Source of the DNA: Thermomonas sp.
Lineage (GTDB): Bacteria; Pseudomonadota; Gammaproteobacteria; Xanthomonadales; Xanthomonadaceae
Reading direction: 5' to 3'
Length of the DNA: 64,000 nucleotides
Assembly: GCF_029945965.1 (NCBI RefSeq)
Contig: NZ_JAQSDO010000008.1
Location: 62,001 to 126,000, forward strand
Both the position numbers and the translations under genes were made by a program. Positions within the stretch are counted from its first letter, which is position 1. Each line of letters opens with the position of its first letter. This document shows positions 30,311-39,369 of the stretch, in pieces. The notes below the pieces were generated by a model. It saw only the letters and a list, made by a program, of their open reading frames with translations, ran no database searches and was not told the DNA's origin.

Positions 30311-31132
30311 TTAGGATGATGCGCCAAGACTGGCGACCCGATGCCCATCGGACCGCGGTGCACGCCCCATCGCCAGGATCTGCGCAGCGCTTCGACCATC
30401 GCAGGCGAAGCTGCGCCCGTCGCGCAGCCATGCCGCGTCGTCGGCATAGGCAAACACCAGGTTGCGTTGCTTGAGCTCGTCGATCACCACCTTGGCGACC
30501 TGCTCGCGCAGCGCCGGGCATCCTTGGCTGCGGCCAAGCCGGCCTTGGGTGCGGATCAAGTCGGGGTTTGCGTACCACGCACCATGCATGACGATCGCGC
30601 GGGGCCTGGCGTTGTCATTGAAACCGGGATCCAACCCATCCATGCGCAACGAATAGCCGTTCTTGCCGATATAGGTCTCAGCGGTGCGGTACAGCCCCAG
30701 GCTGGTCTGGTAACTGCCTTCGTTGTTGGAAAAATGCTTGGCGAAATTTTCACCACTGCCGGAACCATGCGCGACATATTCGCGATGCAGCAAACGGCCT
30801 TCGACCAGGTCGAATATCCATAGCCGCTGTTCGCTCGACGGCCGCGAATAGTCGATCACCGCAAGCCGTGCATCGGCGTCGGCATCCCCGTTGCGGACCG
30901 CGCAACTGCGCGCTTCCAGCGCAAGCGCCAGTACGCCAGGATCGGCATCCGGTGCGAGCACCAGCAACTCACTGAGTTCGCGCGGCCGCGGATCGATGGT
31001 CATGGCGTGCGGACTCGGCGCTGCTGGCACGACCGCGGCGATGCGTGCAGGCTCGGGACGACGATCAGGCCCGGCGCAGCCTGCCAGCAGGCTCATCGTG
31101 GTCATGGTGAGGAAGATGTGAAAACGACGCAT
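30311..31132 (-). CDS. murein L,D-transpeptidase-like (YkuD_2) lipoprotein
   Basis: 273 residues. Signal peptide and lipobox 'LLAGC' (Cys19) indicate a membrane lipoprotein. The catalytic domain has the YkuD_2-family features 'IVMHGAWYANPD' and 'LGRSQGCPAL', the cysteine of the latter being the nucleophile. Such enzymes are annotated as murein L,D-transpeptidase catalytic domain proteins; which cross-link or substrate they act on is not settled. Start at 31132; an ATG seven codons upstream would not make a better signal peptide. Confidence 0.82.
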   Translation of the reverse strand: MRRFHIFLTMTTMSLLAGCAGPDRRPEPARIAAVVPAAPSPHAMTIDPRPRELSELLVLAPDADPGVLALALEARSCAVRNGDADADARLAVIDYSRPSSEQRLWIFDLVEGRLLHREYVAHGSGSGENFAKHFSNNEGSYQTSLGLYRTAETYIGKNGYSLRMDGLDPGFNDNARPRAIVMHGAWYANPDLIRTQGRLGRSQGCPALREQVAKVVIDELKQRNLVFAYADDAAWLRDGRSFACDGRSAAQILAMGRAPRSDGHRVASLGASS

Positions 31133-31173
31133 AGGCGCGACCTTAACCGGCATCGCGCCTTGATGTCGCTGAA

Positions 31174-31236
31174 TGCGCGCACCGAAGCTGAATGCTTCGG
31201 TGCGCGCATCAACGCATGCCTTGCTTCAAGGCATGC
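31174..31236. repeat. two strong hairpins between M61 and LDT genes
   Basis: Hairpin one has 15 perfect pairs, TGCGCGCACCGAAGC / GCTTCGGTGCGCGCA, with a five-base loop (31174-31208). Hairpin two has ten pairs, GCATGCCTTG / CAAGGCATGC, with a three-base loop (31214-31236), ending two bases from the M61 stop. Neither is followed by a T-tract on either strand. They could stabilise the M61 transcript end, or be a dispersed palindromic element. Confidence 0.65.
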
Positions 31237-31238
31237 AA

Positions 31239-33128
31239 CTACTTGCGCGCCGTGAGAATCTGCGTCAGGTAATCCGGCTTGTCCTTGATCCGCTCCAGGT
31301 GCGGATAGCGCAGGCCGCCGTGGTAGTCGAGCTTCACCGTGCGGTAGCGGTCGAACTCCTTGAGCATCAATTCGATCGGTGCCGTGCCGTCCTTGGCCGC
31401 CTTCACCGCGTCCTCCAGCACATCGCCGTCGTAGGCCTGGCCATTGACCGCGATGACAGTGGCCCCGCTGCCAATGCCGGCATTGAACGCCGGACTGTCC
31501 CAACGCACATCGCCAATACTGCCGTCCTTGCTGATCGACAGGCCAAGTGAATACACGAAGTCGGCACCGCCGCGGGTATTGCCCTTGGCGAAGTCACTGG
31601 GCTTGTCCTTGAACACCAGCTTCCAACCGCTGGCCTCGATGCCGCCGGTCAGGCTGGTCTTGCCGTCCAGGCGGGTGCGCAGGAAGCTCGCCCAGTCATA
31701 GGCATACACGCCGTTGAGGGTCGCCACCACGTCTTCGAAGGTGTAGGTGTTCTGCACCTCCCATTCGCCGTTATTGACGCCGAAGAAGGCGCGGGCGAAA
31801 TCATCCAGCGACTTCTTGTTGCCGGTCTTGGCGCGAATCAGCGCATCGGCCTCCAGCCAGATCATCTGCCCGGCCGAGTAATAGTCCTCGCTCATCTGGT
31901 AGTTGCGATACGCGCGCGGCGCACGCGTGGCGATGATCGGGTCGTTGGTGGTGTCCTGCACGTTGCGCCAGCCCAGGCCCGGGCGGTTTTCGGCATAGGT
32001 GGCCGCCACCAGTGCCAGCGCGTCGATCGAGGCCGGCAGCGGGCGCATGCCACTGCGCGCGGCCAGCACGTTGCCCCAGTACTGGGTTTGCCCTTCATAG
32101 ACCCATAGCAGGCTGTCCTGCATCGGCACGTTGAAGTTTGGCGTCCACAGGTCCTTGCCGCGCCGGTACTTGCCGTTCCATGAGTGGGTGTATTCGTGCG
32201 CCAGCAAGTCGGTGAAGCCCTTCTTCTCTTTCCAGTCGGTGAAGTAGTCGGTGCCCACGCCGTTTTCGCTGGAACGCTGGTGTTCCAGGCCATTTCCGCC
32301 CATCTGCTCGGACAGCGAGAACAGGAACTGGTAGTGGTCGTAGTGTTGCGCGCCATACAACTTGAGCGCCTGCGCGACCATCGCCTGATGCAGCTTCACC
32401 TGTTCGGGTTTTGCTTCCAGGAACTTGGCGGCATCGGCCACCACGCCCAGCTTGACCGGCACCTTGCTGCCGGGTGGGGTCAGGTCGATGTTCTTCGTGT
32501 AGCGGCCCGCATAAACCGGCGAATCGACCAGGATATCGAACGGCACATCCTTGTAATCCACGGTGCTGCCGCTGCGGGCATCCTCGTCCAGGGCGGTGAA
32601 CGCGGTCCAGCCGGCGGGATAGGTGACGTGGGCGTCGAACATGATCTGGTGGGTGTAATACCCGGCCGGGTACAGCGCAGCCGACAAGAACTGCAGGTTG
32701 AGCATGTTCGGGGTCATCACCACCCGCCCCTGCGACCCGGAGGTGGGCGTCAGGAAGTCGAACTCGGCGGTGATTTCAGTCGCGCCTGCAGGCACATCAA
32801 TGTGGAAGGCGGCCACATCCAGCGTGTCGCGCTTCCAGTCCAGCTTCTGGCCGTTGGCCTTGAAGGTGATGCCGGCAATCTTGTCGATGGAATTTTTCGG
32901 CGAATGCCCACCCGGCACCCACATCGGGTACAGCAGGGTCAGCGGGCCTGCCTGCACGGGGATGGTCTGCTTGACCCGGAAGATGCGCTGGGCGAGGTTG
33001 GTGGCATCGACCTCGATCTTGATCGTGCCGGGATACGGCACATCGCGTGGCGGCGGGATTTCCTGCGCCGAAGCACCGGCAGCAAGCAGGGAGGCAAGGG
33101 CGAGACACAACAGGCGCGGGCGCAACAT
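31239..33128 (-). CDS. M61 family glycyl aminopeptidase-like metalloprotease
   Basis: 629 residues. Cleavable signal peptide 'LLCLALASLLAAGASAQ', so probably periplasmic or secreted. The zinc site is 'LLAHEYTHSWNGK' (His311, Glu312, His315) with the third ligand in 'VYEGQTQYWG'. An N-terminal beta domain and a C-terminal PDZ-like domain (about 520-600, 'GDVRWDSPAFNAGIGSGA') give the usual M61 layout. The start at 33128 has GGAG seven bases upstream; the earlier in-frame ATG lies before that site. Biological substrate unknown. Confidence 0.92.
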   Translation of the reverse strand: MLRPRLLCLALASLLAAGASAQEIPPPRDVPYPGTIKIEVDATNLAQRIFRVKQTIPVQAGPLTLLYPMWVPGGHSPKNSIDKIAGITFKANGQKLDWKRDTLDVAAFHIDVPAGATEITAEFDFLTPTSGSQGRVVMTPNMLNLQFLSAALYPAGYYTHQIMFDAHVTYPAGWTAFTALDEDARSGSTVDYKDVPFDILVDSPVYAGRYTKNIDLTPPGSKVPVKLGVVADAAKFLEAKPEQVKLHQAMVAQALKLYGAQHYDHYQFLFSLSEQMGGNGLEHQRSSENGVGTDYFTDWKEKKGFTDLLAHEYTHSWNGKYRRGKDLWTPNFNVPMQDSLLWVYEGQTQYWGNVLAARSGMRPLPASIDALALVAATYAENRPGLGWRNVQDTTNDPIIATRAPRAYRNYQMSEDYYSAGQMIWLEADALIRAKTGNKKSLDDFARAFFGVNNGEWEVQNTYTFEDVVATLNGVYAYDWASFLRTRLDGKTSLTGGIEASGWKLVFKDKPSDFAKGNTRGGADFVYSLGLSISKDGSIGDVRWDSPAFNAGIGSGATVIAVNGQAYDGDVLEDAVKAAKDGTAPIELMLKEFDRYRTVKLDYHGGLRYPHLERIKDKPDYLTQILTARK

Positions 33129-33253
33129 CGGCAACTCCAATGACACGGGACAATTCCCGAATCCTACGCAAACGCGCCGCCAGCGCCTCTGCCGAAAGCC
33201 ATGGATGCTGGGTTAAGCATCACAGTTCACCCTGCATGGCCCAATTCGAGACG

Positions 33254-34516
33254 TCAGCCCGCAACTTCGGGTTCGATGGCCGCCGCCATATGCGCGGCAT
33301 CGGTGAAACGCAGCGTCACCAGCCAGGCAACCACCAGCAGCGCGGCAGCGATCAGGAACGGAATGCCCGGCAACTTCACAGGCGCCGCATCGCTGACAAA
33401 CCAGCCAAACGAACCCGCGAAGATCGCCGGCCCGACGATGCCGGCCAGCGATACCAGGCTGGTCAATGCACCCTGGATCCGGCCCTGCGCGTCGGCGCCA
33501 ACCTGACGGGTGATCAAGGACTGCGTGGCTGGCGCGGCGATCGCCCACAGCGCGCTGATCGGCAGGCCCAGCAGGAAGATCCAGCCCTGCCCGGCTACGC
33601 CATATACCGCAAACCCGACCGCGCCGCAGGCCAGGCCCAACAGCACCGCGCGACGCTCGCCCATCGCCTTGACCATGCGGCCAACCAGCAGCACGTTGAC
33701 GATCACGCTGAGCACGCCAACCAGCGCCAGCACATAGCCGACTTCCTTCTGCCCCCAGCCATAGCTGTAGTCGGCGAACAGCACGAAGATGCTGGGATAC
33801 ACGTAGTGCGCGAGGTTGGCGATGAAAATGACTGCAGCCAGCCCGAATACCTGCGGATAGCTGCGCAGCAACTTCAGCGAGCCCACCGGATTTGCATGCG
33901 ACCAGTCAAAGCGCATGGTGCGTTTTTCAACGGGAAGCGACTCCGGCAACACGAACACGCCGTAGCAGAAGTTCAGTAATGCCAGTCCGGCGGCGAACCA
34001 GAACGGCAGGCGCAGGTCGATATCGCCGAGCACGCCACCGATCAACGGGCCGATGATGAAGCCCAGGCCGAACGCCGCACCGATCATGCCAAAGCCCTTG
34101 GCGCGATCTTCATGCGTGGTGACATCGGCGATATAGGCATTGGCGGTGGTGAAGCTGGCCGAGGTGGCGGCGGATATGATCCGCCCCACGAACAGCCACG
34201 CCAGCGACGGCGCCAGCGCCATGAACACGAAATCCAGGCCTAGCCCCAGGCACGACAACAGGATCACCGGACGCCGGCCATAGCGATCAGACAAGGTGCC
34301 CTGGATTGGCGAGCACACGAACTGGATCAGCGAGAACGCCACCCCGAATCCACCCACCCACCAGGCTGCGGTGGAAATGTTGCCGCCCACCATCTGCTGG
34401 ACCAGGTGCGGCAGCACCGGAATGATCACGCCGAATGCCAGCACGTCGATCAGCACGGTGATGAAAATGAAAGCCAGCGCCGCCTTGCGGGCGGCCGGCG
34501 CTACGGATGCATTCAA
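33254..34516 (-). CDS. TetA-type MFS multidrug/tetracycline efflux transporter
   Basis: 420 residues, 12 predicted helices. 'GTLSDRYGRRPVILLS' is the MFS motif A in the loop between helices 2 and 3, and 'GPLIGGVLGDIDLRLPF' the TetA-like motif C region. It resembles the TetA/TCR group more than sugar porters. It is more likely a general drug or metabolite exporter than a dedicated tetracycline pump. No repressor gene lies beside it. Start is TTG at 34516; no ATG or GTG lies nearer the first helix, and upstream codons read into the DUF2239 gene. Confidence 0.85.
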   Translation of the reverse strand: MNASVAPAARKAALAFIFITVLIDVLAFGVIIPVLPHLVQQMVGGNISTAAWWVGGFGVAFSLIQFVCSPIQGTLSDRYGRRPVILLSCLGLGLDFVFMALAPSLAWLFVGRIISAATSASFTTANAYIADVTTHEDRAKGFGMIGAAFGLGFIIGPLIGGVLGDIDLRLPFWFAAGLALLNFCYGVFVLPESLPVEKRTMRFDWSHANPVGSLKLLRSYPQVFGLAAVIFIANLAHYVYPSIFVLFADYSYGWGQKEVGYVLALVGVLSVIVNVLLVGRMVKAMGERRAVLLGLACGAVGFAVYGVAGQGWIFLLGLPISALWAIAAPATQSLITRQVGADAQGRIQGALTSLVSLAGIVGPAIFAGSFGWFVSDAAPVKLPGIPFLIAAALLVVAWLVTLRFTDAAHMAAAIEPEVAG

Positions 34517-34574
34517 GGGATGGTCTCGATAGGGTGTCGCAGCAAGCGATCGAAGTGCGATCCAAGCTGACGGG

Positions 34575-35162
34575 TCAGTGCACGAAGGCGTCGGCAGCCA
34601 GCAATGATGCATGCTCGCGCACGTCATCGGGCCATTGCGCGAGGGTTTCCTCGAAGCGGGCGATGTCGCCGGCGAATAGCGCACGGGTCGCATCTTCGTA
34701 ATCCGGAAGGTTGCCGGCCAACGCATGCATGAACCGGTAAGCGGCTTCCTGCGCCACGCGGCGGCGGCCGCCATCGGCGGTCACCTTGCGCGCTTCCTCG
34801 ACCAGGCGCCGCAACGTCACCGAAGCACCACCAGGTTGTGCAGACAGCCAATCCCAATGGCGAGGCAGCAAGGTGATCTCGCGGGCGACCACGCCCAGTC
34901 GCGGGCGCCCGGGACCTCGCGCTGGCGCGGGTGCCTCATCGGCTTCGGTGGGCTGGGCATTGAGTGTGCGCAACAGATCGGCCGCCGCCAATTCCAGCGG
35001 TAGTTCCACCACCACGCCCGTGGCGTCTTCGAACACCAGGATCGGCTGGCCGGGTTCGCTGTCGAACACCTGCTTGGCTTTCAGGGCGACATGGCGTAGC
35101 TCGCCGCTGGCGATCCGTTGGGTGCCGGCGAAGGCGGTGCAGCGCAGGGCAGGCGTGGGCAT
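34575..35162 (-). CDS. DUF2239 family protein
   Basis: 195 residues of DUF2239, a proteobacterial family without known function. The core 'GRPRLGVVAREITLLPRHWDWLSAQPGGASVTLRRLVEEARK' is the conserved block. No signal peptide or membrane helix; probably cytoplasmic. A good sigma70 promoter (35187-35215) sits directly upstream, predicting a leader of about 18 bases with GGAG in it. 58 bp upstream of the MFS gene, so possibly one transcript. Confidence 0.82.
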   Translation of the reverse strand: MPTPALRCTAFAGTQRIASGELRHVALKAKQVFDSEPGQPILVFEDATGVVVELPLELAAADLLRTLNAQPTEADEAPAPARGPGRPRLGVVAREITLLPRHWDWLSAQPGGASVTLRRLVEEARKVTADGGRRRVAQEAAYRFMHALAGNLPDYEDATRALFAGDIARFEETLAQWPDDVREHASLLAADAFVH

Positions 35163-35186
35163 GGCGAGTCTCCGGAGCAGAGACGC

Positions 35187-35215
35187 ATATTACCCGGGTT
35201 AAATTAGCCGGGCAA
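35187..35215 (-). promoter_or_regulatory. sigma70 promoter of DUF2239 gene, with dyad in spacer
   Basis: Minus strand TTGCCC, 17 bases, TAATAT. The spacer lies within an inverted repeat CCCGG...CCGGG (35193-35212), so a repressor could bind between the boxes. Confidence 0.6.
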
Positions 35216-35237
35216 GCCCCTCAAGAGTTTCGACGAA

Positions 35238-35831
35238 TCACCGCCCCAGGCCGACATCGATGAAACGCAGGAACTCGGCACGGGTGCGGGCGTCCTCGCG
35301 GAAGCTGCCCAGCATCTTGGATGTGATCATAGAGACCCCGCGCTTGTGCACGCCCCGAGTGGTCATGCACTCGTGCGAGCCCACCACCACTACGCCGACA
35401 CCCAACGGCTGTAGCGCACGTTCGATGCAGCCGGCGATCTGCGCGGTCATCTTTTCCTGCACCTGGAAACGCTTGGCGTAGGCCTCGACCACCCGCGCCA
35501 GCTTGCTGATGCCGACCACCTTGCCGTTCGGCAGGTAGCCCACGTGCACCTTGCCGATGATCGGCGCCATGTGGTGCTCGCAATGCGATTCGTATTCGAT
35601 ATCGCGCAACACGATCAGCTCATCGTAGCCGCAGACTTCCTTGAAGGTGCGTGCCATGTATTCATCGGGATCGAGGTCGTAACCCTTGAACCATTCCTGA
35701 TAGGCCTTGGCGACGCGCTTGGGCGTATCCAGCAATCCTTCCCGCGCCGGATCCTCGCCCGCCCAGCGCAACAAGGTGCGCACGGCTTCTTCGGCCGCTT
35801 CGCGACTGACATCGTGGCGGGTGTCGCTCAT
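35238..35831 (-). CDS. folE: GTP cyclohydrolase I
   Basis: 197 residues. It makes 7,8-dihydroneopterin triphosphate from GTP, first step of folate synthesis. Zinc ligands are in '[14 protein letters not shown]' (Cys, His) and '[10 protein letters not shown]' (Cys). The ATG at 35831 is preceded by GGAG and gives [15 protein letters not shown]; a much longer open frame upstream is not supported. A second, diverged GTP cyclohydrolase I is encoded at 51718-52341. This one keeps the canonical motifs and is probably the housekeeping copy. Confidence 0.95.
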   Translation of the reverse strand: MSDTRHDVSREAAEEAVRTLLRWAGEDPAREGLLDTPKRVAKAYQEWFKGYDLDPDEYMARTFKEVCGYDELIVLRDIEYESHCEHHMAPIIGKVHVGYLPNGKVVGISKLARVVEAYAKRFQVQEKMTAQIAGCIERALQPLGVGVVVVGSHECMTTRGVHKRGVSMITSKMLGSFREDARTRAEFLRFIDVGLGR

Positions 35832-36032
35832 GTTGGCTCCGGCGGAAACGTGTCTGTGGTGGCGCATGGTAAACCAGCGCCACTTGGCGGCCTCATGAAG
35901 AAACCCACCTTGACGCCTTGCGTGCCCGGTTCTATCACACCATGCCGACGTTGGTCTCAATCCCGCGTGGCAGGCGACGCGCCCGCGATATATTCCCAGC
36001 ACTTCAAATCGCTTCGATTCCGTGGAGAGGCC

Positions 36033-36971
36033 ATGTCGCACGAATATCCCAATCCAGACCCCGCCCTTCCCGCGATAGTGGAAGGCAACGGGCGACGGCA
36101 TGTCCGCCTCGTCTTTCGCATGTTGGGATCGCTGCTACTCGGCTGGATGGCAATCTGGGGTTCGGTAGTGATCGTCGGAAAGGGACTGGTGCCGCTGGTC
36201 GATACGTTGTTCCATCCCGGGCCTGATGTGCTCAGCGTTTTCAGACGCAGCTGCATCTTCCTCGCAGTCACAGCCGGCTACTGGGCCTATGTGCACTGGC
36301 ATGAGAAGCGCAAAGCAACCGAACTGCGGTTGCGGCCGGCTCCGTTGCTGCTGGGCGGTGCCAGCGGTGTCGCGCTGATCGCGCTTCCGATCGCTGTGCT
36401 GTTCGCACTCGGCGCCTATCAAGTGGTGCAGTTCCGTGGCGTCTCCTCTTCGCTGATGGGGGTGGCGGGACTCCTGGTCATCGCCGCCACGTTGGAAGAA
36501 CTGACCTTCCGCTGCCTGCTGTTCCAGGTGCTGGAGCGACACTGGGGAACGAGCATTGCACTGGCGGCACAAGCCGTGCTGTTCGCCCTGCAGCACTTGG
36601 AGAACGTCGCCCAAGGTAGCGCCGTCGATGTGGCGACGATGCTCGTGTCGGTGACTCTGGGGGGCCTGCTGTGGGCCGCAGTGTTCATCCTGACGCGCAA
36701 CCTGTGGGCGACGGTCGCCAATCACGCGGCGTGGAACTTCACCATCCTGCTCAGCGGTGTGCCGCTCTCCGGGATAGAGGACTGGCGTGCGCTGGCGCCG
36801 CTGGAAAGTCGGTATGCCGGACCCGACTGGCTGACCGGCGGAATGTTCGGCCCGGAAACTTCACTGCTGGTGATCGCGACGATGAGCGTGGCAGTGGTGC
36901 TGTTGCTGCGCATTGCATCGCGGCGTGGGGCGTTCCTCGCACCGATCGAAAAGAAATGGCAAGAACCCTAA
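36033..36971 (+). CDS. CPBP family intramembrane metalloprotease
   Basis: 312 residues with about eight membrane helices. Abi/CPBP motifs: '[17 protein letters not shown]' (EExxxR) at about 155-171, '[15 protein letters not shown]' with the second metal-site His, and '[13 protein letters not shown]' with the third. Family members process prenylated or membrane substrates in eukaryotes (Rce1); bacterial substrates are mostly unknown. GGAGAGG precedes the ATG. Divergent from folE and convergent with egtD, separated from it by a REP-like element. Confidence 0.85.
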   Translation: MSHEYPNPDPALPAIVEGNGRRHVRLVFRMLGSLLLGWMAIWGSVVIVGKGLVPLVDTLFHPGPDVLSVFRRSCIFLAVTAGYWAYVHWHEKRKATELRLRPAPLLLGGASGVALIALPIAVLFALGAYQVVQFRGVSSSLMGVAGLLVIAATLEELTFRCLLFQVLERHWGTSIALAAQAVLFALQHLENVAQGSAVDVATMLVSVTLGGLLWAAVFILTRNLWATVANHAAWNFTILLSGVPLSGIEDWRALAPLESRYAGPDWLTGGMFGPETSLLVIATMSVAVVLLLRIASRRGAFLAPIEKKWQEP

Positions 36972-37005
36972 TGCGGCTGAAGCCGCTCCTGCAAAATGTG
37001 CAGGA
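36972..37005. repeat. REP-like palindromic element
   Basis: Two adjacent hairpins between convergent stops: GCGGCT-GA-AGCCGC (36973-36986) and TCCTGCA / TGCAGGA (36987-37005). Read on the minus strand it contains TGCAGGAGCGGCTTCAGCCG, the style of REP sequences known from Pseudomonas and Xanthomonadales genomes. Only one copy is in this window. Confidence 0.6.
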
Positions 37006-37007
37006 CG

Positions 37008-37970
37008 TCAGACGCGCTGCAGCAGCCGCAGGCCGAACCAGTCCTGCGGATCGTTCCAGCCACGCACCACCTTCAATTCCGCCTCGGCGGCCATCGCAGC
37101 GAAGCCCGCGTCGGTGTACTTGTGGCTGTATTCCACTTGCATGGCCTCGCCTTCGGAGAAATCGAAACTGCGCCCCTGGACCTGGACGGTCTGCTGCTTC
37201 TGGCTGACCAGGAAGGTTTCGATGCGGCCACGCTCGGCCGCGTAGTGCGCGCAATGGGTAAACCCTTCCAGATCAAAATCGCTGCCGATGTCGCGGTTGA
37301 GCCGCGCCAGCAGGTTGAGGGTGAATGCCGCGGTGACGCCGGCGGCATCGTTATAGGCGGCTTCCAGGATCTGCGGCGATTTCTGCAGGTCGATGCCGAG
37401 CAGCGCACCGCCGCGGTCGCCCATGGTCTGGTGCATCGCTCGCAGCAGGCGCAACGCCTCGGGAGCGGTGAAGTTGCCCAAGGTCGAGCCGGGGAAGAAT
37501 ACAAAGGCGTGTTCGGCCTTGCGCGCAGGCTTGGGCAGCGGCACCGGCTGGGTGAAATCGGCCAACACCGGCAATACCTCGACATCGCCGAACTCGCGGT
37601 CCAGGCGCTCGACGCTGGCCAGAAGTGCGCTGCGCGAGATCTCGATCGGCGTATAGGCGACCGGATCGTCGAGCGCGTCGAGCAGGATCCGGGTCTTGCG
37701 GCCGCTGCCACTACCGTACTCGACTACATGCGCGCGCGGCCCGACTTCGTCGGCGATCTCCGCGCCGCTGGCTTGCAGCAGCGCCAGCTCGACACGCGTT
37801 AGGTAGTACTCGGGTTGATGGGTGATCTGTTCGAATAGTTCGGAGCCGCGCTTGTCGTAGAAATATTTCGACGGCAGGCGCTTGGGCATGCGCGACAGGC
37901 CTGCCAGCACATCGCCGGTGATGTCGTCGGGGCTTGGATGCAGGTCGGTGAGCTTGAGAGTGGCGTTCAC
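37008..37970 (-). CDS. egtD: L-histidine N-alpha-methyltransferase
   Basis: 320 residues. EgtD trimethylates histidine to hercynine with S-adenosylmethionine, first step of ergothioneine synthesis. The SAM loop is 'VVEYGSGSGRKTRILL'; other conserved segments are 'LPSKYFYDKRGSELFEQIT' and 'PEYYLTRVE' at the N terminus and 'FFPGSTLGNFTAPEAL'. Start is GTG at 37970, overlapping the egtB stop by 4 bp (GTGA) with AAGGA upstream, so the two are translationally coupled. Confidence 0.93.
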   Translation of the reverse strand: MNATLKLTDLHPSPDDITGDVLAGLSRMPKRLPSKYFYDKRGSELFEQITHQPEYYLTRVELALLQASGAEIADEVGPRAHVVEYGSGSGRKTRILLDALDDPVAYTPIEISRSALLASVERLDREFGDVEVLPVLADFTQPVPLPKPARKAEHAFVFFPGSTLGNFTAPEALRLLRAMHQTMGDRGGALLGIDLQKSPQILEAAYNDAAGVTAAFTLNLLARLNRDIGSDFDLEGFTHCAHYAAERGRIETFLVSQKQQTVQVQGRSFDFSEGEAMQVEYSHKYTDAGFAAMAAEAELKVVRGWNDPQDWFGLRLLQRV

Positions 37971-39271
37971 GGCAGGTCCTTCGCCAGGCGCAGGCCGGAG
38001 AACTGCCAACGGTCTGGTGGATGAAAGAAGTTGCGGTAACTGGCGCGCAAGTGGCCGGCTGGGCTGGCGCAGCTGCCACCCCGCAATATCCATTGGCCGC
38101 ACATGAACTTGCCGTTGTATTCGCCCAATGCACCGGGCAGGGTGCGGAATCCAGGGTAAGGCATGTACGCGCTGGAGGTCCACTCCCAGACGTCGCCGAA
38201 CATCTGTTGCAGGCCGCCGCAGTCTTCGCCAGCCAGCGGATGCAATGCGTCGCTTTCGACGAAATTCCCGCGTACCGGAAGCGCCGCCGCGGCGTGCTCC
38301 CACTCGGCCTCGGTCGGCAAGCGCGCGCCGGCCCAGCGCGCGAAGGCGTCGGCTTCGTAATAGCTGAGATGGCTGACCGGCGCGTTCGGATCGAACTCGC
38401 GTTGGCCACCCAAGGTGAACTCCCGGTCGCAGTCATCGTCCCAATAGAGCGGGTGCGCCCACGCCTCGTCCTGCACACGCGACCAGCCTTCACTCATCCA
38501 CAAGCTCGCATTGCGATAGCCACCGTCGTCGATGAACTCGCGGTACTCGGCGTTGCTCACCGGGCGATGGGCCAGTACATGGGGGTGCAACAGCACGCGA
38601 TGCCGCGGTGTTTCGCTGTCGAAGGCGAAGGCTTGGTGCTGCGGCCAAGCCGGAGCGCCGATCTCGACAATACCTTCGCTACCTGTGATCCAGCGCAACG
38701 GATGCGATGACGCCATGCCACCGCCGACGTGTTCCAAATCTTCCCGATAAGCAGGATGCAAAGGATTTCGCGAGAACGCGTGCTTGATGTCGGTCAACAA
38801 CAGTTCCTGGTGCTGCTGCTCGTGGTGCAGGCCGAGGGTGATTCGTTGCAAGGCCTCATCGCCGAAGTCGCCGCGTTCGAATCCCTGCGCCATTCGCGCA
38901 TCGATCTCCTCGCGATAGGCGAGCACCTGCGCCAGGCCAGGCCGGGTCAGCAGGCCACGTTGCGGCCGCGCATGCATCGGACCGACGCTGTTGTAGTAAC
39001 TGTTGAACAGGTAATCCCAATCGTCGTGCACGACGCGGTATCCGTCGCGCATGCCGAGCACGAACTGCTCGAAGAACCAGGTGGTGTGCGCCAGGTGCCA
39101 CTTGCTCGGGCTGGTGTCGTCCATGCTCTGCACAGTCGCGTCTTCCGGCGATAGCGGTGCAGCGAGCGCCTGTGTCCTCGCGCGCGCTACGTCATAGCGC
39201 GAAGCGGGCGTTGCGTCATCAACGACAGCATCTGGTCGGGAAGAGCCAAGGGTGGTCGTGGTGTCAGGCAT
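37967..39271 (-). CDS. egtB: ergothioneine biosynthesis protein EgtB (hercynine oxygenase)
   Basis: 434 residues. An iron enzyme joining hercynine to a thiol (gamma-Glu-Cys or Cys) as a sulfoxide. An N-terminal DinB-like domain holds the likely three-His iron site: 'HLAHTTWFFE' (His62) and 'GLHHEQQHQELL' (His150, His154). The C-terminal formylglycine-enzyme-like domain includes 'GDVWEWTSSAYMPYPGF' and 'RGGSCASPAGHLRASYRNFF'. Egt enzymes of this type may use Cys directly; egtA and egtC are not in the window. A divergent PLP enzyme (39370-40533) is 98 bp away. Confidence 0.93.
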   Translation of the reverse strand: MPDTTTTLGSSRPDAVVDDATPASRYDVARARTQALAAPLSPEDATVQSMDDTSPSKWHLAHTTWFFEQFVLGMRDGYRVVHDDWDYLFNSYYNSVGPMHARPQRGLLTRPGLAQVLAYREEIDARMAQGFERGDFGDEALQRITLGLHHEQQHQELLLTDIKHAFSRNPLHPAYREDLEHVGGGMASSHPLRWITGSEGIVEIGAPAWPQHQAFAFDSETPRHRVLLHPHVLAHRPVSNAEYREFIDDGGYRNASLWMSEGWSRVQDEAWAHPLYWDDDCDREFTLGGQREFDPNAPVSHLSYYEADAFARWAGARLPTEAEWEHAAAALPVRGNFVESDALHPLAGEDCGGLQQMFGDVWEWTSSAYMPYPGFRTLPGALGEYNGKFMCGQWILRGGSCASPAGHLRASYRNFFHPPDRWQFSGLRLAKDLP

Positions 39272-39369
39272 GCAGGAAGGTATACGTTTGGAAGGCGCAA
39301 TAAGTAACGATTAATCAGCGCTAGTGATGGCCGCGTGCACGCATGAAGGCTCATGAACGCTAAAGTCCG

